A stretch of DNA of 64,000 bases from Natrinema amylolyticum (lineage in GTDB: Archaea; Halobacteriota; Halobacteria; Halobacteriales; Natrialbaceae): positions 310,001 to 374,000 of the forward strand of contig NZ_JAIWPJ010000001.1 in NCBI RefSeq assembly GCF_020515625.1, written 5' to 3'. The notes beneath the pieces were generated by a model. That model saw only the letters and a program-made list of their open reading frames with translations. It made no database searches and was not told where the DNA came from. This document shows, one piece after another, positions 57,265 through 64,000 of this stretch; the stretch's first letter is position 1, and each line of letters opens with the position of its first letter. Position numbers and translations under genes: made by a program.

Positions 57265-58038
57265 ATGGTCGATTACCAACACAGTCCAGTGACCGTCAGT
57301 GGCAAACGAGCCGTCGTGATCGGCGGGACCAGCGGTATCGGACAGGCGATCGCCCTCGGCTTCGCCGAGGAGGGAGCCGACGTCATCGCGACGAGCCGAG
57401 ACGAGACGAAAGTCGCCGAGACCGCAGCGGAGATCGAAGACCGAGGGGTCGAGACGGCGCGAGTCACCTGCGACGTGACCGAATCCGACTCGCTCGAGCG
57501 CGTCCGCGAGACGGCCGTCGACGAACTCGGCGGCGTCGATATCGTCGTCGCGTCGCAGGGAGCGATCTCACGGGAGTCAGTTCGGGACATCTCCGACGAG
57601 GACTGGGACTTCGTCACCGACGTCGCGTTGGACGGCGTCCGCCGCGTGACCCAAGCCTTCGCGCCGGCGATGGAGGAGGGCGGTTCGATCATCAACATCT
57701 CCTCGCTGACGGCGCGGCTCTCGATGGCGAACCTGCCGGCCTACACCGCGGCGAAAGGCGGCGTCGAGGCCTTCACCCGCGCGTCCGCGAAGGAACTCGC
57801 GCCCGATATCAGGGTCAACGCGATCGCGCCTGGCTTCGTCATCACGCCCCAGAACGCGGACACGTACGCCGAGGGAACCGAGAAGCGCGAGCGCATCGAC
57901 GAACGAACCCCGCTCGGCCGCGTCGCCGAGCGCGAGGAGATCGTCGGCGCGGCGATCTACCTCGGCAGCGACGCTAGCTCGTTCGTGACCGGCGAGATCG
58001 TCACGATCGACGGCGGCTTCGCGGACAGCGCGTTCTGA
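57265..58038 (+). CDS. Short-chain dehydrogenase/reductase
   Basis: This 257-aa classical SDR has GGTSGIG for cofactor binding, INISSL with the catalytic Ser, YTAAK with the catalytic Tyr and Lys, and the standard C-terminus TGEIVTIDGGF. The ATG at 57265 was preferred to an in-frame ATG at 57238 because the family begins close to this point. Its role may be as a sugar, lactone or 2-keto-acid dehydrogenase in this cluster. The next gene begins 48 bases downstream, so the two are one operon. Confidence 0.92.
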   Translation: MVDYQHSPVTVSGKRAVVIGGTSGIGQAIALGFAEEGADVIATSRDETKVAETAAEIEDRGVETARVTCDVTESDSLERVRETAVDELGGVDIVVASQGAISRESVRDISDEDWDFVTDVALDGVRRVTQAFAPAMEEGGSIINISSLTARLSMANLPAYTAAKGGVEAFTRASAKELAPDIRVNAIAPGFVITPQNADTYAEGTEKRERIDERTPLGRVAEREEIVGAAIYLGSDASSFVTGEIVTIDGGFADSAF

Positions 58039-58085
58039 GCGGACTAACGCTTTTGTAGTCGTATCGACGATAGTTCACTGAACGA

Positions 58086-59054
58086 ATGAGAGAGACACAG
58101 ACGCACACGATCGCGCCCGGAATCCATCGAATCGAGACCGTCATCGACGACAAACGCCACGGCTACCACGTCCTCGAGGGAGCAGACGGTCCGATCGTCG
58201 TCGACCCCGGCGTCGTCGACGCGCCGACGACGATCTATCGCCCGTTCCTCGAGGAGCGGGGCTGGTCGCTCGAGGACGTGTCCCTCGCCGTGATCACCCA
58301 CGCGGACGCCGACCATCACGGCGGGGCTCACGAGCTCCGCGAGCACGCGCCCTCGGTCACGTTCGCCGCTCACGATGCGGACGCGCCCCTGATGGAGAGC
58401 GTCGACCGAATCATGGACGACCGGTACGGGATGTTCGCCGACGAGCACGGTCTTACGTACGACGAGGACACCCAAGCGTGGCTCGAGGGAATGATGGGAC
58501 CCGACGAACGGATCGATCTGCGACTCCGCGGCGGCGAACGGCTGGCGCTCGCGGATCGCGAACTCCGGATCCTGCACACGCCCGGCCACACGCGCGGCCA
58601 CCTCGCGCTCCACGATCCCGAATACGACGTCGTGATCGGCGGCGACGCGATCTTCGGTCGCGGCGTGTTCACGGTCGACGGCGACTACATCCAGCCGCCG
58701 CCGTACTACCGCTATCCGGAGTACAGAGAGACGATCGAACTGCTCCGCGCGCTCTCACCGGACGCGCTCTCGCTGACCCACTACGAGGTCTTCGAGGGCG
58801 ACGCCGTCGAGCGCTTCGTCGACGAATCGCTGGCCTTCGCGTCGGAACTGGACGCGCTGGCGCTGGACCTCGTCGACGAGCACGGACCGATCACTCTCGA
58901 ACGAGCCATCGACGCGGTCGTCGACCGACGCGGCAGCTACGGACTCGACGTTGACCTCGCGTACCCGCTGTCGGGGCACCTCGACGCGCACGTCGATCGC
59001 GGCACCGTAACGCGAACGACGACCGACGGCGTCGTCGCGTGGCAGCGGGCGTGA
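58086..59054 (+). CDS. MBL-fold metallo-hydrolase
   Basis: This 322-aa metallo-beta-lactamase-fold protein has the metal motif THADADHHGG (a variant with Asp in place of the second His of HxHxDH), HTPGHTRGHL for the third His, and VVIGGDAIFG for the bridging Asp. The C-terminal 100 residues, with a DNA-binding-like winged-helix look (HGPITLERAIDAVVDRRG), are typical of this branch. It follows the SDR gene in one operon. It could act as a lactonase or thioesterase in sugar oxidation; the Asp variant makes the exact metal set uncertain. Confidence 0.88.
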   Translation: MRETQTHTIAPGIHRIETVIDDKRHGYHVLEGADGPIVVDPGVVDAPTTIYRPFLEERGWSLEDVSLAVITHADADHHGGAHELREHAPSVTFAAHDADAPLMESVDRIMDDRYGMFADEHGLTYDEDTQAWLEGMMGPDERIDLRLRGGERLALADRELRILHTPGHTRGHLALHDPEYDVVIGGDAIFGRGVFTVDGDYIQPPPYYRYPEYRETIELLRALSPDALSLTHYEVFEGDAVERFVDESLAFASELDALALDLVDEHGPITLERAIDAVVDRRGSYGLDVDLAYPLSGHLDAHVDRGTVTRTTTDGVVAWQRA

Positions 59055-59120
59055 GACAGCAGTTCGTCATCAGTGAACAGCGGTTTGTGCGAGTCGGGGG
59101 CGAACGGCGTCCGACGGCGT

Positions 59121-59885
59121 TCAGGAGTAGGTGAGATTCAACTCGATAACGTTCGCCGCGCTCTCGAGAAGTTCGGGGAGTTCGGATTCGAACCGCTCCC
59201 CCTTCATGCGACTCGTCGGTCCGGCCACGCTGAGCGCACCGATCGGTCGATCGTCGAGGTCCAGAATCGGCACGGCGACACAGCAGAGGCCGCCGATCCG
59301 CTCCTCCCGATCGAACGCGACGCCGCGATCTCTGATCTCCGCGAGTTCGGCCTTGAGTTCGTCGCGATCAGTGATCGAGTGGTCGGTGTCGGCCGACATC
59401 CCGTGGTCGTCGACGATTTCGTTGACGCGGTCCTCGGGCAGATACGCGAGGATCGCCTTGCCGAGGCCCGTGTTGTGCAGCGGGACCCGGTGGCCGGTTC
59501 TCGCGGCGACGTTGACCGCTTGATCACCGCGTACTCGGCAGACGTAGACCCCCTGACCGTGTTCCTCGACGAGTAAATTGACGAGTTCGTCGGTCTCCTC
59601 GGCGATCGACTCCATCTCCGGACGGGCCGTCTCGTAGAGGTCATCGCGCTGGCGCACGTATCGCCCGAGATCGAGAAAGCGGAGTCCGATGTCGTACTGA
59701 CCGTCCTCTTTGACCACGTACTCCTCTTGCTCGAGCGTGCTGAGGTAGTTGTAGACGCTACTCTTCGGGAGATCGAGTTCGTTCGACAGTTCGGTGACGC
59801 CGGCCCCGTCGAGCCGACGCAGCGTCTGGAGGATGTCGAACGTCGTGACCACCGACTTGACTGGATTGTTCGCTCGCTTGCCCAT
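59121..59885 (-). CDS. xacR: IclR family transcriptional regulator (XacR type)
   Basis: This 254-aa regulator has the N-terminal winged helix (VVTTFDILQTLRRLDGAGVTELSNELDLPKSSVYNYLSTLEQEEYVVK) and the C-terminal effector domain (ARTGHRVPLHNTGLGKAILAYLPEDRV, IGGLCCVAVPILD). Its genomic place with the xylose genes and the overall sequence resemble XacR, the Haloferax activator of pentose catabolism. A promoter (CCTATAAATATC) lies close before the start. It converges on the MBL-fold gene with about 65 bases between. Confidence 0.9.
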   Translation of the reverse strand: MGKRANNPVKSVVTTFDILQTLRRLDGAGVTELSNELDLPKSSVYNYLSTLEQEEYVVKEDGQYDIGLRFLDLGRYVRQRDDLYETARPEMESIAEETDELVNLLVEEHGQGVYVCRVRGDQAVNVAARTGHRVPLHNTGLGKAILAYLPEDRVNEIVDDHGMSADTDHSITDRDELKAELAEIRDRGVAFDREERIGGLCCVAVPILDLDDRPIGALSVAGPTSRMKGERFESELPELLESAANVIELNLTYS

Positions 59886-61330
59886 ATCCCGGCTAGTCCG
59901 TGTTTCCTATAAATATCTATGTGTTCAGTATTTACGAACAGGTCGGACCGTCCGTACCCGGGTTTTCGACCGACCGTCGACGGTACGAACCGGGAATCAG
60001 TGGCTCTCTGTGTTTTCTCCCGCAGTTGTCGGCGTGTAGTGCGAGTATTGTTTACCATCGTTGGATGGTTGTTTTGTGTAATTAGCGGACGGGGTCGCGC
60101 GAAATCGGGCGAAAAGTCGCCGAATTCGTCTCATCGGAAGGTAAGTCGACTGTACGGGGGCGCATTCGATGCGACCGGGCTCGAGAATTCGGCTGTCCGA
60201 TCAACACGCGGAAACGAACTCGTCGGACAACTGTTCTCTATTGCATAACTCGTGTTCTCTCTAGTGTGAACAGGTGTCTCCGCTTACTGCTCGGCGTCGA
60301 TAGACCCGATCGGCGCGATCACGGCGGCGATTTCGATGACGGATACGACCGCGACTCCGACAGGATAGTTACAGACATATGTGTGTAATTGAATCTCGTC
60401 AACGGAGGCAGAAGTACTAGATATACTAGCAAATATAGTAGATGATATATAGAGCCATTCTTCGAACGGTACCGGTCGCTCTATTCTCAGGTATGCTTTC
60501 CATCTCTCTCCGTATTAGTTCCGCAGTTCCGCGCTCTCCCGACCGTCACGTCGATATCCAGCGGTCCGTGTGAGTAGTGTGTCCCCTCGAGGCAGTGGAG
60601 GTCTAGACCGGTCGGGAGCGATCCGAGTACGATCAGCGATGACGGCATCGAACCGAGCTATACGCCCAGCTATCGCGTGTCCCGCTGCTTTCGAGATGGG
60701 CTCTGTCACGCCTCGAGGAGCAGTGCGATTCTCCGAACGGAGCGATTCGTTCCCCGATCGAAAGAGCCGGAATCGGACCAGTAATAGATATGATGGTTAC
60801 AGAATCATCTACGATATTCTATGTATAGTGGCGGTATCGGCGGTCCGCTACGGCTCGAGCGAGTTGCCGACTCTCGTGGGGTCGGTCACCGCCGTCTCGC
60901 TCGGATATCGGCCGGGTGCCGTTCGATTCCCCGCGAATCGGCGGTGTGTATTGGCGTCGCTCGCTCGTCGCCGTCCGACAGTTCCTCACTCGATCGATCT
61001 CAGAGCTGTAATCGGCGTCGTTTCGACCGGATCGATGTCTGATTCTCGACTCGGATGAGCTGCAACACGTGCGTACGTCGTCCGGACAGAGACGAAATCC
61101 CGCGACTCGACCGGATGGCGTTTTCGATAGTCTCGATGCGCGGGATACCAGATATGATAGTAAAGCAGTACACACGCAATCTGAAATATATCGACGACAA
61201 TACGATTATTTCGCCGGGTCTGGACGAGTACAGCGACGGTTCCGTGCGGTCAGCGTGACGAACAGTCGAGCGGAGCTCACGGGTTCGGCCGTCGTTCAAG
61301 CGGTGGCGAGGCGACCGTCGAGAGGGAATC
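59886..61330. other. Gene-free interval of 1.4 kb
   Basis: The longest gap in the window. The promoter of the IclR gene lies at its left end. Copy 4 of the 20-bp motif is at 60369-60388, followed by a low-complexity AT stretch (60417-60451, repeated TAGATATACTAGCAAATATAG). No convincing gene, RNA gene or recognisable remnant was seen. It may hold remnants too degraded to name. Confidence 0.4.
60369..60388. promoter_or_regulatory. Copy 4 of 20-bp TTACA-N10-TGTAA motif
   Basis: TTACAGACATATGTGTGTAA. It is almost perfectly symmetric about a central CATATG, with one mismatched pair, and is followed by an AT-rich tract. Confidence 0.6.
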
Positions 61331-61510
61331 TCAGAGGACGAACCCGCCAACCATCGCGACGATGAAGAGGGCGGCGAGGACCGCGAGTGCCTCGAATCGG
61401 TACTCAGAGCGGCCTTCGAGGTCCGGTGTCGCGAAGACGACGCCGAGGAGGCCACCCACGGCCACGATCAGGATCGCGACGGCGTAGATCGAGTACAGCA
61501 GCTGTGCCAT
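61331..61510 (-). CDS. Small two-helix membrane protein
   Basis: This 59-aa product, translated by hand, has two hydrophobic helices (LLYSIYAVAILIVAVGGLLGVVF and FEALAVLAALFIVAMVGGFVL) separated by a short polar loop (ATPDLEGRSEYR). It is the last gene of the run of redox membrane genes, 83 bases after the cytochrome gene in the same direction, so it may be a small subunit. There are no cysteines or histidines for cofactors. Confidence 0.75.
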   Translation of the reverse strand: MAQLLYSIYAVAILIVAVGGLLGVVFATPDLEGRSEYRFEALAVLAALFIVAMVGGFVL

Positions 61511-61593
61511 GCTATCACATACGCTTCGGAATTACGTAAATCCCGGCCGGAGCGGTCGGGAATCCGACGTGTCGTCGCGAAAATCCGGCGCGA

Positions 61594-62718
61594 CTAGCCG
61601 CCGACGTCGTCGTCCGATCGCCCGTCGTTCGTTCCGTCGTCGGTCGTCGATCGGTCGTCGATCGGTCGCGTCCCACCGTCGGTTCCGGGTCGGCCCCCGC
61701 CCTCGAGATCGCCGCTGCGGTCGGCTTCTCGTTCTCCGCCGTCGGCTGCGGTCGTCCGCTCGGCCGTCTCCCGGCGCTGGCGCACGTACCGCGCCCGGAG
61801 GACGTTGCCGTACATCGAGAGCACCAGCCCGATGAGTAAGACGAGCATGCCGACGTTGACGCCGATCGTTCGCAGGACGCTCCCCTCGTTGAACTGGAGT
61901 CGATCCGGAACCGGGTAGCCGCCGTACGAGAGGCTGGCCATCATCACGCTGACGATGCCGACGACGACCAGGACGCCCATCACGTTGGTCGCCCATCGCC
62001 AGGAAGACCGGAGCCGGAGCCGCTCGATCCCGGTGGTCTCGTATTCGTCGGGATCGTCGTGGAAGTTCGGCGTTCGATCCTTCGGCAGGAACGCCTTCAT
62101 CTCCACCGGGTAGAAGGCGGGATGGAAGCCGTGCTCGAAGGTGTGGAACATCACGCCCATCAGCATGATGACTCCGAGCAGGCCGTGGAAGGCGACGAAG
62201 GCCATGACGACCGACTGAGAGTTGTAGAAGTCGATCAGCCACGTCTTCCGCCAGATCAGGAGGCCCGAAATCATCAGCAACAGCAGTTCGACGGTGAAGA
62301 TCCAGACGACGCCCTTGCCGATGTAGGAGATCAGCGGCACCTCGTCGGCCTTGTAGCCCGCGAACTGGCGGGCGGCCGGGTGGCGCTCGTCGGCCCGCCC
62401 GAGCGCGAACTTGATGTCCTGTACGAACGCCGAGATATCGGTTCGATTCGGCAAGACGCCGCGGAAATTCGAGCGACTCGTCGACCGCAGGAGCATGTAA
62501 GACACCCAGAACCCGGTCAGGAGGATCAGCGAGAACCCCGCGAACCGATGGACCAGGAGCACGCCCTCGTTACCGCCCATCAGCTCGACCATCCACCACA
62601 GCTCCGTGTTGAACGCGATGGCGTATCCCGTAAAGAACAGGAAGAACACCGTCAGCGCCAGCAGCGAGTGGAACGTGGTGGTCACTCGCGAGAACTTGCC
62701 GTGGTCGAGGTTCGTCAT
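61594..62718 (-). CDS. b-type cytochrome membrane subunit (formate dehydrogenase gamma-like)
   Basis: This 374-aa protein has four to five transmembrane helices with histidines placed for two hemes b: FHSLLALTVFFLFFTGYA, LLVHRFAGFSLILLTGFW, VAFHGLLGVIMLMGVMFHTFEHGFHP. The last 60 residues are a disordered acidic tail. It is the membrane anchor and quinone-side subunit for a ferredoxin-type partner. The start overlaps the previous gene by four bases (ATGA). The pattern suits formate dehydrogenase or a related molybdopterin enzyme. Confidence 0.85.
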   Translation of the reverse strand: MTNLDHGKFSRVTTTFHSLLALTVFFLFFTGYAIAFNTELWWMVELMGGNEGVLLVHRFAGFSLILLTGFWVSYMLLRSTSRSNFRGVLPNRTDISAFVQDIKFALGRADERHPAARQFAGYKADEVPLISYIGKGVVWIFTVELLLLMISGLLIWRKTWLIDFYNSQSVVMAFVAFHGLLGVIMLMGVMFHTFEHGFHPAFYPVEMKAFLPKDRTPNFHDDPDEYETTGIERLRLRSSWRWATNVMGVLVVVGIVSVMMASLSYGGYPVPDRLQFNEGSVLRTIGVNVGMLVLLIGLVLSMYGNVLRARYVRQRRETAERTTAADGGEREADRSGDLEGGGRPGTDGGTRPIDDRSTTDDGTNDGRSDDDVGG

Positions 62719-63395
62719 CGCGACTCACCTCCGTCGGACCGAGTCGAGTCGTCCCGTGGTGTCGATTCCGACTCCGGTTCCGCGGCGGCGCTCGAGTCCG
62801 CCGACGGCCGTCCCGTGGTACTCGGCGCACCGCCGTCAGTCGCCGCGGCCGATTCCTGCCCCCGAGCCGTCGCCGCCGGCGGCCGCATCCGCGCGGCTAG
62901 CCGCCGGAACGCCGCCCAGTGGACGAACACCATCAGAAGGATGAAAATTCCCATGACGACGTCCGCGAAGTGAACCACGGCGATCGCGATCTCGAGGGCC
63001 GGCGCGGTGTTTCCGAAGACCCAGTCGGCGGCGACGCCGCCGCCCTGGACGGTCGGCCGGACGCGGAGTAGGTTCTCGAAGAGCGGTGCGCGTCCGGAAA
63101 CGAGCGCGACGGCACCGCCCGCCAGCGCGAGTCCGATGAGCGCGCTGATCGCGAAGGCGATCCGATCCCAGCGACCGCCGCCGTCGCCACCGGTTCCCGT
63201 CCCCGAACCCGGGTCGCGGTCGGGAGTCGATCCTGCTTCGTCGGTCGATACCCCGCCACTCTCGTCGCGTCCGGCGGCGGTCTCAGCGGTGTCGCGATCG
63301 TCCCGGTCGACCGCGTCCGTCGTCCGGTCCCGATTCCTCGCGGCTCGGACGTCGTCGCGCTCGCGGGACTCGTCGGGTGGTCGTTCGTCGCTCAT
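62715..63395 (-). CDS. Membrane subunit with acidic ends
   Basis: This 226-aa protein has about 75 acidic, disordered N-terminal residues, two hydrophobic helices (FAISALIGLALAGGAVALVSG and ALEIAIAVVHFADVVMGIFILLMVFVHWAAF) and a disordered Ala/Glu/Ser-rich tail. A single His in the second helix may be near a heme. It overlaps its neighbours at both ends by four bases, so it belongs to the redox operon. No family name can be given. Confidence 0.8.
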   Translation of the reverse strand: MSDERPPDESRERDDVRAARNRDRTTDAVDRDDRDTAETAAGRDESGGVSTDEAGSTPDRDPGSGTGTGGDGGGRWDRIAFAISALIGLALAGGAVALVSGRAPLFENLLRVRPTVQGGGVAADWVFGNTAPALEIAIAVVHFADVVMGIFILLMVFVHWAAFRRLAARMRPPAATARGQESAAATDGGAPSTTGRPSADSSAAAEPESESTPRDDSTRSDGGESR

Positions 63396-64000
63396 TGGTC
63401 GCTGAATAGCTGGGCGTCGTCCGCCCCGAAGATGATCTCCATGGCCTCGTCGTTGAAGAAGGAGCCACTGTCTCGTTTCTCGAGTTCGTCGGCGATCTCG
63501 CCGGCGCTGCCGACCAGGATCGCGTCGGTGGCACACTCCTCGGCGCAGGCCGGTCCCTTCTGGACGTCCTGGCGCTCGCGACAGCCGGTACACTTGTCCA
63601 TGATGCCGCCGGTGCCGAAGAGCTGGGCCGTTCCCTCGTTGCTGTCCGGGAACTGCGGCGCGCCGAACGGACAGCCCGACAGGCAGTACTGACAGCCCAC
63701 ACAGAGGTCCTCGCTCACCGAGACGAACCCGTCGTCTTCCTTCTGGAGCGCGTTGGTCGGACAGACGGAGACGCAGGGCGCGTTCTCGCAGTGATAACAC
63801 TGCATCGGGAGGCTCGTCTCGCCCGGGCGCTCGCCAGCCGCCAGTCGGTCCGTCTTGTCGGCGTTCTCGCCCTGTGGCCCGGCGCGCCCTTCGGCCATCG
63901 TCGTGATGTCGATGCGCTGGTTGTGTATCTCGCGGTCCCAGGTGCGCTTACAGGCGACGACGCAGCCGCCGCAGTCGATACAGGCCTCGACGTCGGGGAA
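63392..64000 (-). CDS. Four-cluster ferredoxin-type subunit (cut by window edge)
   Basis: The frame is open to the window edge, so the N-terminus is missing. The visible part carries four cysteine groups for 4Fe-4S clusters: CIDCGGCVVACKR near the edge, CYHCENAPCVSVCP, CVGCQYCLSGCPFG, and CTGC followed by CAEECA. This is the electron-transfer subunit of a molybdopterin or formate dehydrogenase-like enzyme (FdhB/PhsB type). An ATG at 63898 lies within the first cluster linker and is not the true start. The genes that follow are the acidic membrane subunit and the cytochrome b subunit. The catalytic subunit, if present, lies beyond the edge. Confidence 0.9.
   Translation of the reverse strand, partial: FPDVEACIDCGGCVVACKRTWDREIHNQRIDITTMAEGRAGPQGENADKTDRLAAGERPGETSLPMQCYHCENAPCVSVCPTNALQKEDDGFVSVSEDLCVGCQYCLSGCPFGAPQFPDSNEGTAQLFGTGGIMDKCTGCRERQDVQKGPACAEECATDAILVGSAGEIADELEKRDSGSFFNDEAMEIIFGADDAQLFSDQ

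Overview
The window comes from a haloarchaeon, most likely a member of the Natrialbales-type Halobacteria. It has high GC with strong G/C third-position bias, very acidic proteins, Tat-type secretion, archaeal LonB, a TFB paralog, HMG-CoA synthase and many small CPxC zinc proteins. I placed it by recognising protein families by eye; no database search was run.

Layout. 1-20.1 kb is mostly housekeeping. It holds gcvT-gcvH (minus), an aldehyde dehydrogenase, a Tat-exported subtilase, an NYN-domain protein, an NhaC antiporter with a small TRAM-like protein, a TatD-like hydrolase, DUF2150, a pilin-like surface protein, HMG-CoA synthase, an AI-2E-type membrane protein, DUF2270, gcvPA-gcvPB (plus), a PduO-type cobalamin adenosyltransferase and a DoxX protein. 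The glycine cleavage P, T and H proteins are therefore all present, but in two loci about 13 kb apart.

20.7-26.5 kb is a small accessory island. A tRNA-Val(CAC) gene has its 3' end duplicated 1.8 kb downstream as a perfect 28-bp direct repeat. Between the copies lie only a tyrosine recombinase and one unknown AT-rich ORF. Next come the decayed remains of an IS6-type transposase, an intact cytochrome P450 and an msrA gene with a frameshift.

26.8-32.5 kb holds a Zn/Cd-type P1B ATPase with an adjacent HTH_10 regulator, a membrane zinc-ribbon protein behind a palindromic operator, a TetR regulator, and a second TetR gene that is decayed. 32.6-44.0 kb holds a TFB-like factor without a zinc ribbon, LonB, a luciferase-like monooxygenase, a second IS6-type remnant, a 757-aa acidic repeat protein, a MATE exporter and an SRPBCC protein. 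44.8-50.6 kb holds the rdfA-sph3-type pair (cell shape and an SMC-like protein) and a malic enzyme fused to a phosphotransacetylase-like domain.

50.6-59.9 kb is a pentose and sugar-acid oxidation cluster: Gfo6-type D-xylose dehydrogenase, 2-oxoglutarate-semialdehyde dehydrogenase, a gntP permease remnant, XacD-type xylonate dehydratase, an MDR dehydrogenase, an SDR-MBL-fold gene pair and an IclR regulator of the XacR type. The lactonase and 2-keto-3-deoxypentonate dehydratase steps are not evident here. The window ends in a membrane redox operon on the minus strand (four-cluster ferredoxin subunit cut by the edge, an acidic two-helix subunit, a b-type cytochrome, and a 59-aa membrane protein).

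The most unusual non-coding signal is a 20-bp near-palindrome, TTACA-N10-TGTAA with a conserved core. It occurs four times (32439, 47799, 52182, 60369), each time in a long gene-free gap.
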